The notes under the pieces: generated by a model
Told to the model about the DNA's origin: nothing
Database searches by the model: none
The model's input: only the letters and a program-made list of their open reading frames with translations
Assembly (NCBI GenBank): GCA_036937835.1
Contig: CM072864.1
Location: 17,714,001 to 17,778,000, forward strand
From: Pampus argenteus
Lineage: Eukaryota > Chordata > Actinopteri > Scombriformes > Stromateidae
Length of the DNA: 64,000 bases
Reading direction: 5' to 3'
Position numbers and translations under genes: made by a program
Part shown: positions 23,396 through 36,363 of the stretch, piece by piece
Layout: the number at the start of each line of letters is the position of its first letter
Position numbering within the stretch: position 1 is the stretch's first letter

Positions 23396-24589
23396 GGCAG
23401 GATGGCAGAGGTCCACTCTCTCTGTCCAGTAACAGTGTTACGTTTTTTAGTCCATTATGAAAGGAACCACACCTCCTCACAGCAACAGTCTTTCTGTTGT
23501 CTGTTTCTTCGCAGCATCCAAATCCAACATATTGTTGTTGACACAGAGGATCCTCAAACTCAATGTGTCGCCTCGCAGTTGTCAGTAGTGGTAGTAGACA
23601 CTGAAATCTTATCACGCCATTCAAGATTACCTCACAACCCCCACAGGGCACAGGACATTAGATTAGTTAATTGCCGTAGACACAAATGCAGCTTAAAACC
23701 AGGCTAGCACAGCACTACACTAGTCGACTCCTTCAACACTGAGCCCAAGGCTTTCGGGCAAATCAACATATATAATGTGAAGCAGTCAGATTTTTCACTT
23801 CATGTTCATTGGTTCTTATTGCAATAACAATTAAGCTGTAGTATATGCTATAATGGTAGCTGGATTTGAACATACAGTACTATACAGTAATTATTTGCAT
23901 AGAGATGGAAGTAATCTAAATTGTACACAATCAACATGTTAAAATTTGTGTGTCTTTCAGGTCACTTTTGTAGCAGACTAGTCTTTGTACAACCACTACA
24001 GCAAGCCTAAAATGGCATGGCACTAGCTTTGTATCATGTTTTTATGCTTTATTTAAAGGGACATTACAAATAAACATTGTTACAGAAGAAAAAAAGGAAA
24101 CATATGTAAATTGTATAAGGCATTCAGTTGAAACTAATTTGCAGCCCCTGCACTTTGTTTTTTAAAGTTAAACAACTAAACAAACAAATGGATGAAACAG
24201 ATTCAGGATACAAACAGAACGGACATAACAAGATTGTGTATGTGTACATACACGCATGTGTCTGTGTGTGTATTTATTGTACATGACAGTGTGTTTGCAT
24301 TGACCATAGGTACACAAAGTGTGTGGTACAAAATGTGTACAGTGGGTTCAGAAAGCTGCTTCACTTTCATGCACATTTTATTGTAGATTTGATGTAGATT
24401 TAATTTTAATTGCATGAAACTGCCTACATTTAAAAATAAATTTTGAAAATGTTTGAAAGAGTAAACTTGAACGTCATTCATTCGTTTAATTATAATATAA
24501 TAATATAATTTCTATATTTAGAGCAAAAGAAACCACATGTTTGGCCACGTGAGGGCGACATATTTTCTACTGTAATGTCCCATGATTCA

Positions 24590-25530
24590 ACGCGGCGGTT
24601 GGCTTTAAATACAAGGCGGAAGTTCTTTTTCTTCACAGTTTGAATGGGGTGTGATTGCGGTTTGTTTGTGTTTGTGTGTGTGTGGTGATTGTTTGAGTTT
24701 GTGGTGATTGTTTGAGTGTGTGTGAGTGTGTCTCTTTCTGTTAAAACCTACACAGTGATCTTATTTGATCCGGTCTGAGTTCGGCTCTGCTCTGACCGGA
24801 GATGATAGGAAAAACGCTCTGGAGCCTCCGCGGCGATGAGTAGCAGGCGCGTATTTCTCAGGGCCTCCACGCTGCACGGCGTGGTTTAGACGTGATGCAT
24901 TGATCAGATATACTAGTTCGGGATGAGTTTGGGCTTCATACCCCAAAATTCACGACGGACAATGAGTATAGAGGCGATTCTGATCTAACCACGAGAAGAG
25001 CAGCCGGGGGCCCTGTGAGTGTTTAAAGGCCTGATTTCAGCTGCAGAAACACGGCTTCCGTTTCACAAAGGAGCCGCCGTCAGCGTTTCTCTATCGCCAG
25101 AGTTGAGCAAACATTTAGCTCAACTTCACTGCAGTATTTACTTCAGATTGTATAGACTTATAAAATAACCAATTGTCTGTGGGTAAAATCTGAAATGCTG
25201 TCGTTTTACTGCCTGCTAATTAATTAGCTTAGCTGTTTATTTGTCTAGGCTAACAACAATAACCGGAAGTCCAAATGGACATTGAAAGAGTTTTTTTTAC
25301 ATGCTGTAATTATTCCCCAAAATGCATTTAAAATTTATCTGAAATCTAGTCTCTTTCAACATCAGTCTTTTTGGTGGCAAAGTCTATTTACTGTGTCTAT
25401 CTTTTGTGGTAGTGGCGTTTTCTCTTTGTACATGTACTAATGTTTTCACTGATCTTCTATCTTTAGACTTTGCAGACTGATAAGGGAGATTCCTTGCACG
25501 TGTTAACTTGTTAATAAATCAGGTTCTTTA
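24590..25530 (+). ncRNA. Candidate CpG-rich two-exon non-coding transcript upstream of smc5
   Basis: A CpG-rich stretch begins near 24585 with a TTTAAATA TATA-like box and a GGCGGAAG motif. A strong donor (CCCT then GTGAGT) follows at about 25013-25014. A pyrimidine-rich acceptor at about 25466 opens a short segment ending at AATAAA near 25514. The first segment has several perfect short stems (see findings). Its ATGs lead only to frames of 8-25 codons. I read it as a possible spliced ncRNA or an upstream first exon for smc5. It may also include the promoter of the minus-strand FAM107-like gene. The gap from 25530 to 26560 otherwise holds a TA/CA microsatellite. Confidence 0.3.
24655..24735 (+). 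repeat. GT-rich tract with a 19-bp tandem duplication
   Basis: The unit GTGGTGATTGTTTGAGTTT is repeated twice inside a TG-rich run directly after the TATA-like box of the candidate ncRNA. Confidence 0.7.
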
Positions 25531-25889
25531 CTTCCACAACTCAAATGAGAAACACTGTCTTAAGAAACAGGGATTGATGCTAAGAAAGACTGAATGTGGC
25601 AGATATCCACTTGATGTGTCTAACTCAGAGTGCTGATAAGCTTTAGATAAACTTTTGTATGCATTTTTGCATTGCATGCAACTGTGTGGACACTGAATTT
25701 TAGTTTGATCACACTGTCACATTCATAATGTCCATTATAACATTCATGATGTATTAATAATCTATTCCACAATCAGATCCCGCAGTATATTACTGGCTAT
25801 TTATAACACTTCCATATATACAGTTTGAACCATTACAGCCTAAATCAACTCCCCTATGTCTTGTTTCAGACATAGGCATTTAATTTGTA

Positions 25890-25893
25890 TAGC

Positions 25894-25952
<59 letters not shown>
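25890..25952. repeat. (TA)n(CA)n compound microsatellite
   Basis: An imperfect TA run passes directly into about eleven CA units. It is non-coding, 600 bases upstream of smc5. Confidence 0.9.
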
Positions 25953-26394
25953 ATGCAGCTAAAAGTGTGTTAAAATAATAAAAACACAGTCCATTTAATG
26001 TTTCAAGATTAGTTTCTGTATTCTACAATGATAGATTTCTTCAATCCACAGATCCCCAATGCATGTCAATTTACGTATACCTTTAATAATATGTGAATAT
26101 TATATCATTTTAATCTCATCTTTGTTCAGATGTATTTTTTCAGTGACTTGTTTTTCTTTTAAAGCTGTTTTCTTTGGTGAATTGGTTTATCAAAGGATAA
26201 TAAAGATACATTTTTTGTTTACAATACTTTTGAAAGATCTGTTTATTTATTACTATTTATTGATTTATGATACTCCCTTTTCTCCTTTTATTTATTTTTT
26301 ACTCATGCCATGTCTGCGTCCCTTGGTTTAGAGTTGAATGTTTTGTAATATGTCATTTGTTTAATAAAGTTTTCTTCAAAAGTGCCTCGCGATA

Positions 26395-26566
26395 ATAGAC
26401 GTTAGACTTGGCTATTACGTCAATCTTTGTATACACATGTGATCTCGTGTTGTCCAACCAGCTTTCAGCAATGGCTCGACGAAGCGCGCGAGGGCGGATC
26501 GAACGTGTCTGTGTTCCAGACAGTACGCACAGGTCCTCCTGTGTTTGGTGACAGTTTTTGTTCGCC
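26395..26566 (+). promoter_or_regulatory. smc5 promoter region
   Basis: A full CRE-like TTACGTCA lies at 26415-26422, flanked by an inverted TAATAG/CTATTA pair. A CpG-containing leader runs up to the ATG, which has a good GCCATGG context at 26567. No TATA box is visible. Assignment as promoter rests on position and motif only. Confidence 0.4.
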
Positions 26567-29049
26567 ATGGCGGAGCCCAGGAAAAGACAGCGGGTCAGTC
26601 ATGTCAGCAACGTTTCACAAACTTCCAGTAACACCGTCGAGAACATGTTTACGGACAGCCAGCCGGACGGAACCGGAGCAGAGGGTCGATTTGTGGAGGG
26701 GTCCATTCTTCGCATCACCATGAAAAACTTCCTGTAAGTTTAGTGATGTATCGTTGTCAGTCAACTGCTCTCATAACAAACCGACACTAACTGACGCAGA
26801 CCCGAAGGGGAATATGATAGCGACTGATGAAAGATACCTGCTTAAGATGGCATACTCATGCCAGTATATTATGGTGCTTTGGATAATTTAAAGACATTAC
26901 CGTGACGTGTATCCACTAAGCCTAATGAAAACAAGCTAACGCAGGACACTTCCAGTGGCTCCACGAAAACATTTTACGTTTCCCCTCTAGTGTTTTCTTC
27001 TTGTTCTTGAATGATATATGTGCAGAGTTTGACAATAGAAAGCTGTTTTCACATTAATCCTGCTGAAAGTGGAAAGTTTTTTTTGTGGTCACTAAAAGTC
27101 AGATTTTTAGGGATGGAGGCTACGAGCATGATTTGTGACACCGCATCTATTTTAACATTTGATTCATCTTAATTCATGTCTGTCTTCAACTTCAAGTCAA
27201 ATGTTAAGACTTCTCTATATTTCTTCATAATAGCTACATACAAACTACAGTTTATTTGTCCCATAAAGAGCTTTGCCACTTAATTATGTACACCTTTTGA
27301 ATAAACTGAGTCTGATAACTCAACAGCCATGCAATTAGATCTGCCTTTGTGAAAGTGTACAATCATTGGCTTTTATTGAAAGGTATTTAGAGAGCTTGGT
27401 TTTCCTGCTTTCAAGTTAAGGCAAGTAGAGGCTAAAAGGATTGAACAGGCCCTTGTCATTGTGTCCTATACAACACACTGCAGGAAACCCTGAAATATCT
27501 ACCTTGTATTCTGACAGGACTTATGACTACTCTGTGGTGCATCCTGGACCCAACCTGAACATGATTCTCGGCGCAAATGGAACCGGCAAGTCCAGCATTG
27601 TTTGTGCCATCTGTCTGTGTCTGGCTGGCAAGACTGCTGTCCTGGGCAGAGGAGACAAGGTAAACAACAAAGTAACAACGGTAGATGTACTCTGAACTTG
27701 TCGGCTTAGGCTTTGTTTCAATGAGTGAGTATTCTGAATAGTTGATACAAGGTTAAAGTCTGATAGCACCAGCCCAAAGTAGGAGATATTTAATACTGTT
27801 ATGTTGTCTTTCATCATCCTTTTACACTGAATGTTTGTATTTACTGTTGTCAACAAATTATTATACAACTGACAAATAAAGTAATAACAATTCTGATGAT
27901 AATGTTTGATATTAATTAAAAAGATTCTTTAATTCTCTGTAGGTTGGGCTGTATGTGAAACGCGGGTGCAATAAAGGATTTATTGAGATTGAATTGTAAG
28001 TTGTGTTATGCATTCTACTAATAGTAAACTGTTAGATAGGTAAAATTAATGTGTGTTGTATGTATTAAGAAATTCTTGATGAACACATTAAATAATGACA
28101 TTTTAATTTTGATAACATAACCATAACAGTCATATATTTTAGGTTGATTTATTTATTTTTTTTCTGAATGTATCTGATGGATTCAAACTGCTTGTTCTTA
28201 TTCCAGGTACAAGAGTGGCGGTAATGTAGTGATTTATAGAGAAATCCATGTGGAGAACAACCAGTCTCTGTGGATGCTGAATGGGAGACACTGCAACCAG
28301 AAAGCAGTGGAAGAGGAGGTCAAAGCTCTACGTATTCAAGTCAGCAACCTTTGCCAGTTTCTGCCTCAGGTATGTTTTGGTCACTACAAAGCAAGGCTGA
28401 ACAGGTACAGCCAATTAGAGTAATATAGCTATAATATAGTTGTTGTTTTTTTAACATTCAAATTTTTTCTTAATGAACCAAAATTCTTATGTCATAAATA
28501 TTACCCCTAACAATTCATGCCTTGCTGTTTTCTTTCTTCCTGTTGATGTACTTGGTGTGTTCCCTCAGGAAAAAGTTGGAGAGTTTGCCAAGATGTCCAA
28601 AATTGAGTTGCTGGAGGCAACTGAGAAATCTGTGGGACCCCCAGAGATGTACGAGTATCACTGTGAGCTCAAAAACTTCCGCAACAAAGAACGAGACCTG
28701 GAGGTAAGTGTGCGGTCTATATGGACAGCAGGTCGTGAGCTACAGCTGATGTGTTGATGTTGAGAGTTTCATTTAGGCACGACTGACAAATTGATTGGGG
28801 AAAATATAACAAAACAAAATCACAGCCACACCATAGATGGGTGACTTTTTGTTATATGTTAAAAAATATAATGAATTCCTGCAGAATGTTGTGAAGGAGA
28901 AGGCCAGCTTTCTAGAAAAAGCCAAGCAGAGGAATGAGAGGAACAAACATGATGTGAACCGTTACTACGAAAAGAAGAGACATCTGGATGTGATTGAGTT
29001 GCTTGAGAAGAAGAAACCATGGGTGGTGAGTGGTTGAAATGAAAACCTG

Positions 29050-29084
<35 letters not shown>

Positions 29085-30691
29085 CAGAGAGACAAAAACA
29101 GTGCGTAAAGTAGTTTGGCTATTAGCTTTGTTTCTGTTTCCCTTTGGTTATAGGAATATGAGACCACCCGTAAGGATCTTGAGGATGTGAAGAAAGCGCG
29201 AGACGAGGCCAAAAAGCAGCTCTCTGCCTTGAAGCAGGCCCAGGCACCCATGCTGAGGAAGATCCAGTTGATTGACAACCAGCTTAAACCCACTGAGGCA
29301 CAAATAAAGACTAAGGTGCGAATTCAACGAAATGCAAATATCGGTACTATCTGACAGGTCTCTTGTATGATACCTGGGTCTGAAAAAAGAAATACCATTA
29401 CATACCAAAAATATCATGCTATTTCACTGAAGTGCTATTCTGCTACTCTTGTTCTTTCAATCAACAGGCTTTCACCTGTATTTTCCACCATCAATTCAGT
29501 TTCACCCCTTAAAATAAGACAGAACAACAGAGAAACCAAAAAAATGTATACACAACTTCACAGAATCAACATTCTGAAGAACAATCTTTAAATTTACATA
29601 AAAAACATTACAAAAGTCATGCCGTTTCTTCATGGGACAACTGCTGAAAGTTGTTTGGATTACTGTAATTTTTTTTTCATAGGCCTCCTTAAGAACCTGA
29701 TCAAACATCTACAGATGAGTGCACATATTTTTTTTAAATCACTCTGCCGCCTCGCTCCAAACTACATCAGTGACTTCCTCAGTTTATGTTCCTAACAGAT
29801 CTCACAACACTCATATTAATTGTTCCTCCGTCCAGAACTAAAGCCTGTGGTGATGCTGCATTTAGTTCGTACATCCTACAGACTCTGGACTAGTTTCCCT
29901 GAGTTGAGAACCTATTAAAGAATCACTTAAAACTCACATTTTCAAAATTGCTTTTAGCTCTGAAAAGTTTACTGTGTTTTAAATTGTCATTGCATTTAAC
30001 GTTTCCTTTATCTGTCTTTTTACGTGTTTAGTGATGCACACTGTATTACATGTTTTTGTATGAAAAAATAAGGTTTTAATATGATGATGATGATGATGAT
30101 GAACAATATCTCATTTTTTCCAGACTCTTGCCATCAAAGAAGCCTCTTTGAAGTGTAAACAGAAACAAGATCAGTTGGATCGAAAACACAAAGAGGTGAG
30201 ACTTTTCTTTTTACACGGAGCAGCAGTGCAGCTGTCAACACTGATGATATGTCATCTGTGTTTTTGTCATTATCCGTGAAAACCCCTCTGGTAGATTTGA
30301 TAATGTAGGGAGAACGGGTACGGTTGTAACACTTTTTATACAAAATACCCACATTTATTTACTACAGACGGCACCAATTCAAACCTCTGCAAGAACCATG
30401 CGTTATGCTTCGCAAAGAGGTTTATTGAAATTAAAGAACAATGCAGAACAATGTCTCTCTCTCTCTGTCACTGAACATAACTCAAATCCACTTTGTTTGA
30501 TATGCGTGTGTGTGTGTGTGTGCTAGAACAAACTTCCTTAACAGTATGTATGCTTAACTAACACAACATGTAGGTCTAATAAAAAACAATGTCAATGTAT
30601 GTGTATGTGTGTGTGCACCCATGTGTATCTATTCTAAATCACAGTCACAGCGGTGACAAATGGATGTTGGTAACCCTGGAGTGTGAGTGTG

Positions 30692-30733
<42 letters not shown>

Positions 30734-30912
30734 CACACACATCCTATGGCTGCCACCAGACAAGACGGTACTGTGTCTCTGTGTTAGAAGGAAGCATAAG
30801 TTGCTGGGTGATTTTTCTGGGATCCATCCCAGCCCTGCTGGACTGAAACGATGGCTACCAATAGGTCAGGCACTCATGAGGTTATCTCTCAGCTCAGCTT
30901 CTCTACGAGGAG

Positions 30913-30956
<44 letters not shown>

Positions 30957-33900
30957 TTTTATTAGACCTACATGTTCTTTAAACAGGTACATTGCAGTAC
31001 GATTGCAGATTGTTCATTAAGCATACATACTGTTAAGGAAGTTTGTTCTAGCAAACACACACACACACATATCAAACAAAGTGGATTTGAGTTATGTTCA
31101 GTGACAGAGGGAGAGAGACATTGTTCTGCATTGTTCAAAAAATTAACTTTCTTACCCCAAAATCAGTTTTTTCTCTATTGACTCTGCATGCGCCCGTTTC
31201 CAACCTTGACAACCACCATGTGGGATCAGGAAGGAAGTGGGTAAAAACTATAACTCCTATCTCATCCCTGATTGGTGGAATTGGTGATGTTACAACTCTC
31301 CCCAAGTTACAACCATACCCAGTCTTCCCTATGTGCTTTTCTTTTAGAAACTCTTTACAAGAAGTAGAAAACTGCAATGTGCTTCTTTTTTTTTTTAACA
31401 GAGGCGTCTTATTTGTGAATGAACATTAAAGCTTGAGATTGAATCCTTTTGAGTGCTTTAATTAATTACAGCAAATTGTTTGTTGCAGCCCTGTGTAGAT
31501 TAGATTCCCTGCTCAATTCGCTTTTATCGCAGTATAAAGCAGACTTCATCTGTAGTTGTGTTTTGTTCATAATGAATGACACCTCTCACTGTTGTTATCT
31601 ACAGATTGAAGATATCAAACAAACGCTGCGACTGAAGCAGATGGAGGAGGAAGACCACCAGAAGCGAATCAGCAACACCAGATTGACCATCGAGGATTTG
31701 AAGACAGAGCTCAGCAAAGTTGGCGACCAACCAGATGTGACGCCAAGGATCAATGCTGTCAATGTTGAGCTGAGGCATATCCAGCAGGAGAGGGCCAAGA
31801 TCGAAGGAGAAAAGGCCGACCTCCGCAGGGAGCAAGACAATCTCTGCGCTGAGTCCAAAAGTGAGTTTTCCACAAACACACTGTTTTTGAATCAGTTTAC
31901 ATAAACAAAGACCTAATTGTTAAGCATGTTGCTACTCATTCAGGTATTCTATATTCTATATACAGAATGTGGTTCATGTAGATTATTTCTAATTATTTTT
32001 TTTATTGCCAGTGTTGGAGAAAAAGCTCAGGGACATGAACAACATGATGAATGCCAAAGAGGAGAAGTTGCGGGAACGCCACAGAGACACACACGCTGCC
32101 CTGCAGTGGCTCAGGCAGAACAGAACACTCTTCAGTGGAAACGTCTATGAGCCCATGATGCTTGTAGTGAGTCAGAACAGTGTGTTTATACCTATATAAT
32201 AGGATGACAGAATGACATGGGTTTGACTTTATTCTTTTGTAATTGGGGAAGGTTCTTATCTTAGATTTTTAAGATATCACTAGATAAAAATGAGGCTTAA
32301 TGCTTATCCTTTCTTCATTCCTCAGATCAACGTGAAAGATAATCGCTTTGCTAAGTATGTTGAGACCCACATCTCGTTCCATGACCTGCGGGCGTTTGTC
32401 TTCCAGAAGAAAGATGACATGGAAAAGTTCATGATTGAGGTCAGGGTGCTGCAGGTTATGATTATTGTGTTGACTCTGGCTAGAGTGCAAGTGTTGTGAG
32501 AGTTGTAAGATTAGTTTTATCATTTAGGTCCGTGACAAGTTGAACTTGAAGGTGAACTCCATATCTGCCCCAGAGGAGTCATGTTCCAAGCGGCCTCCAT
32601 CTCGGCGTATCGAGTCCTTGAGGTGAGAACATTTATTTTGCTTGAGGTGCTACAACCTCTAAAATCAACATAACCTGCATTTATTGGTGTAATTGTGTCT
32701 TTGCCTGTGACCGTTTCAGTCGAGATGTTTATACATGTCAAAAATACCATGTTCTTACCCTTTATTTGCAGGCGTTTTGGGTTTTTCACCTACCTACGTG
32801 AGATGTTCGATGCCCCTGAGGAGGTGATGAGTTACCTCTGTCACCAGTACAGGGTATATGATGTTCCTGTAGGGAATGAACAAACCAAATCCATGATTAA
32901 AACGGTATGTTCCTCGTCACACATGATTCAAGTTCCCAGAGCAGAGCAACAAACAATTAAAGATGTCAATGTAATTTAAAAACTTACAGGTGATTGAGGA
33001 ACCCTACCTCAAGGTGTTGTATACAACAGAGGAGAGATACACGGTGAAGAGGTCCTTTTACTCCAACAAGATAAGCACCAGTAACTCCGCAGTGCACCCT
33101 TCCCAGTACCTCACCATCACTGTGGACGCTGTGGAGAAACAGCAGCTGGAGCAGAACATGAAGGTGAGGGACGGCTTTGAGATATTAAAACCTATTAAAT
33201 TGTAAAATATATAGAATTTCACATTACAACCATGACTCTACACTTGGCTGTTCCTCATCAAGACGATACAAAATGAGAAGAAATGACACGAGAAAGGGGG
33301 AAAAAAAATGAAGAAATACAGAGGCATATAATACATTTTAATTGTGAGTTTAATCGTAACCTCCACTGCGAGCAGGCCTGTGATTTGAAGTTACGAGACA
33401 TTAATGAACGGATGAAGGCTCTGCAAAAGGAAGCTGCCGCATTGGATCGTCGTGACAATGAACTGTTGGCAGAGAAGAAGCAGCTCTGTGAGCTAAAGGG
33501 CAAAAAGAGACAACTGGAGCAGAAAATCAGTACCAAACAGGACAGGTAAGTCTTTCTGAAAAAAACTCAAGTATGTCATACGCTTATAAATATGACTTGA
33601 TTATTGAATTATCTCTGAACATGGTGTACAAGGTCTGGTGAATGCAAATGAATTAGAATCTTTTAACTCTCTGTTTCTACGCGTTTAGTCTGAGGCAGAT
33701 GGAGCAGAGTGTGATTGACCTAAAGAAAGTTGAAGAGGAGACCAAAGAGAAAATTGCAGCTGTCAATACCCATAAGGTGTCAATAGTCGCTGCGATCATG
33801 GCCCAAATGAAGGTATGGATTAATGAACTATATGTGCTTGAATTACACTGGATTTGTCCTGATAAGAAAACATAAAATGAAATATTGTTTAATAGCCTAC

Positions 33901-36363
33901 CTAATGTTCCTTCTGTGCTTCTGTCTTCACACTCTTTCTCTGGTTTATTTCTGTCTTTAATTGTCTTGTCTCTCTTTGCGTCTCAATTTTCCTTTGTTTG
34001 TCTGTCTCTCTGTAGCTGAGAGCCAAGCTGACTATGGAGAAGGTGTACCTGGCGTTGGAGACAGTGGGTCTGACAGCTGAGAAGACCAAGCTGGAGAATG
34101 ATTGTAGAGAAGGCGCCTCTGAACTCAAAACCACTGATGTATTGATTTCATATATCTATATACGATAACACCATCATGTCTTTTGATATTAATTCTTCAT
34201 TCTGTGTCACTGATTTTATACAAACTGTCTGTGTGTTCTTGCAGCAAAAATGCAGTCGTCTGGAGCAGAGGAAGGTCCAGCTGACAGAACAATGCAAAGG
34301 CCTGCTGAAGACGGCAAAGTCGATTTGTAGGATGCAACCTGATGAGTCATTACCTGAAGACCTGCATAATGTTTGTGTTTATCACAGTTTATTATATTGC
34401 TGAATGAAACAAGTTTCTTTTTCTGTATCACTTTGTATAAAATATTATCAGTGGATGTCATTAGAACACAAAATATGAATATTAGTATTCAAATTATCAG
34501 TGGTTCTTGTTTTTTTTGTTAATGCAGGCTTTTAGCAAGCTGCCTGACACGCTGGATGAGATTGATTCCATGCTGAATGAGGAGCGGTCCAGAGCCGAGT
34601 GCTTTACTGGCCTCAGTGAAAGTGTAAGTGATGACTTTATTCTCAGAAAACATCTATAGAAATTATAGCTAATTTAAACCTCTTTCTCTAGCTCAGAACC
34701 ATCTGTTCTGTCCTGGAAATACTGGTTTATGTTGGGGGTTTTTTGTTTTGTTTTTTAAAAACTGTAAATGTCTTAAAGGTCAGTAAAGTATCAGTAAAAC
34801 CCAACAGTAAATACCAAAGTAAATGGGTATTAATTGCTCTATAAAGTATATATAAAGAAACTGCACCTTTACTGCTATTTTTTATTATTATTGTTGGCAT
34901 CTTTACTTTTTTGGCCAGCATTTGAGTCTGAAATGTATCATGGCATGTACTGTCAGAGTGTAAATGTTTCTCACCCTAATTCTCTCTGATTCGAAGGTTG
35001 TTGACGAGTACAACCGAAGAGAACAGGAGATCAAACATCTGGACAAAGAGCTGGAAGAAAAGAGCAACGCCCTGAACGCCTACAGACAGAACATATCAGA
35101 GGTACATGACTATGCCATTCCTCTGGGATTGTTTTCTTCTTCTACTATTTAGGTCCGTTTCTTATATGAGGCCATTCTGTGAATAAATATGTGTATAGTG
35201 ACTCTGGTGTGTGTTTGTGTCAAAGGCTAAGGAACGCTGGCTGAACCCTCTGAAGCAGCTGGTGGAACAGATCAATGACAAGTTTGGTGATTTCTTCCGC
35301 TCCATGCAGTGTGTAGGAGAGGTTGATCTGCACTCAGAGAATGAGGTAAATACAGACAAACGACACAAACACTTCTGACATCACGAGGTCATCATCTGCT
35401 TCCTTTTTATTCATCTAAAATGTAGGTTTCAGTGACTGGACTGAAATAAGCACACGGTTATTTAATCCTATCAACCTCTGACAGAGTTCAATGTAATTTT
35501 GTTGAATTATTACTCCATTAACTGGCTGCTGTCTGTCTGTAGGAGGAGTATGACAAGTATGGGATCCGCATTCGGGTGAAGTTTCACAGCAGCACCCAAC
35601 TCCACGAGCTGACGGCCTACCATCAGAGTGGGGGAGAGCGCAGCGTCTCCACGATACTCTACCTCATGGCCCTGCAGGAACTCAACCGCTGCCCCTTCAG
35701 AGTGGTGGACGAGATCAACCAGGTACTTTCTCTCTCCCACACAAACACTTGATACAATAAATCAGGCATTTTTAAACTTCAAAGTAATAAAATGCTTCAA
35801 TCTCTGTGATCCCGTCAGTGTATTATGTTTCTCAGCAAGACATGACCAAGGTAAGTATGAAGCTAAAAAGCAATCAGCCTCTTGAGTGTGATTTCTCTTT
35901 AAACCTACAAGCAGTAATGAGACGGTTATTTGTCACCTGCTTGCTTTCTGTATGTGGATGTGACTCACAATGTTTCTCTCTTCTGTTTAGGGAATGGATC
36001 CTGTAAATGAAAGAAGAGTCTTTGATATTGTGGTCCGCACAGCCTGCAAAGAGACAACATCGCAATATTTCTTCATAACTCCCAAAGTGAGTGTTTACGT
36101 GGGAAAAAGAGACTGATCTCATTTTGTGTGTGTATATGTGTACATCTACTGTATATTCTGTGTAGTTACAATGTTTATGTGCTCAAACTGTGAGTCTCTG
36201 AACTCTCTCCTACTGTGTTTGTCTTCAGCTGCTGCAGAATCTTCAGTATGCTGAGGAGATGACTGTTCTTTGCATCCATAACGGTGCCCACATGCTTCCC
36301 CCCAACCAATGGGATGAGAAGGCTTTCATCAAACGGTGCCGCCAAAGAAAAGAGAGGGTGTGA
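26567..36363 (+). CDS. smc5: Structural maintenance of chromosomes protein 5
   Basis: 24 coding exons: 26567-26733, 27518-27659, 27943-27995, 28207-28369, 28569-28703, 28885-29025, 29154-29315, 30124-30195, 31605-31860, 32012-32166, 32326-32439, 32528-32622, 32772-32904, 32990-33163, 33376-33545, 33689-33812, 34016-34138, 34245-34370, 34528-34623, 34997-35101, 35226-35345, 35543-35722, 35991-36086 and 36229-36363. They total 3237 nt, giving 1078 aa (human 1101). Walker A GANGTGKS is at residues 74-81, the ABC signature SGGE at 971-974, and Walker B CPFRVVDE at 992-999. Two long coiled coils flank a hinge at roughly 460-640. SMC5 pairs with SMC6 and NSE subunits as an ATP-driven DNA clamp in the nucleus for recombination and replication repair. 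All phases join and all catalytic motifs are intact. The intron after exon 8 and the 3' flank hold an inverted duplication (see findings). Confidence 0.96.
29050..29090 (+). repeat. (GA)n microsatellite in smc5
   Basis: About 17 GA units in the 128-base intron between smc5 exons 6 and 7, close to the donor site. Confidence 0.9.
29735..30070. mobile_element. LINE 3'-end-like fragment in an smc5 intron
   Basis: CTCGCTCCAAACTACATCAG, GTTCCTAACAGATCTCA and AGAACTAAAGCCTGTGGTGA look like the 3' end of fish non-LTR retrotransposons that I recall from other genomes. No frame is open. A second, reversed copy at 37300-37665 came with the smc5 inverted duplication. Family not proven. Confidence 0.45.
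30690..30740 (+). repeat. (GTGAGT)n(TG)n microsatellite
   Basis: Four GTGAGT-type units lead into a TG run that ends in TATACACACA, directly against dispersed-element copy 2. Confidence 0.85.
30738..30912 (-). repeat. Dispersed element, copy 2 of 3
   Basis: Reverse complement of most of copy 1: it begins CCTATGGCTGCCACC and runs to CAGCTTCTCTACG, then breaks into a CA microsatellite. It is truncated relative to copy 1. Confidence 0.75.
30914..30952. repeat. (CA)n microsatellite
   Basis: Nearly pure CA run between the dispersed element and the right palindrome arm in the smc5 intron. Confidence 0.9.
35836..35850 (+). other. Candidate 15-nt microexon of smc5
   Basis: TTTCTCAG, then 15 bases encoding QDMTK, then GTAAGT, lie in the intron between the Walker B exon (ends 35722) and the next exon (starts 35991). 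Insertion keeps frame and would add five residues between DEINQ and GMDPVNER. Both flanking introns would exceed 110 bases. There is no transcript evidence, and it could be a chance match. Confidence 0.3.

Larger units (their letters stand above)
30437..31136. repeat. Imperfect 700-bp palindrome in an smc5 intron
   Basis: The left arm (30437-30590) and right arm (30957-31136) are reverse complements over about 150 bases, sharing GAACAATGCAGAACAATGTC, ACTGAACATAACTCAAATCC and TTAACAGTATGTATGCTTAA. The spacer holds GTGAGT/TG repeats, the reverse copy of the dispersed element (30738-30912) and a CA run. Arms this long could belong to a non-autonomous DNA transposon or arise from a nested inversion. 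Confidence 0.8.

Noticed and set aside
23274..23651. 125-codon minus-strand open frame
   Set aside because: No family resemblance and no codon pattern of a real exon; it overlaps the proposed short first exon of the FAM107-like gene in another reading.
24761..24946. 61-codon minus-strand open frame in the CpG-rich region
   Set aside because: Its length is explained by high GC content; it spans the hairpin-forming sequence and has no recognisable domain.
30134..30352. 72-codon open frame repeated almost exactly at 37056-37274
   Set aside because: It is antisense to an smc5 exon and intron and is repeated only because of the inverted duplication, so it is not a duplicated small gene.
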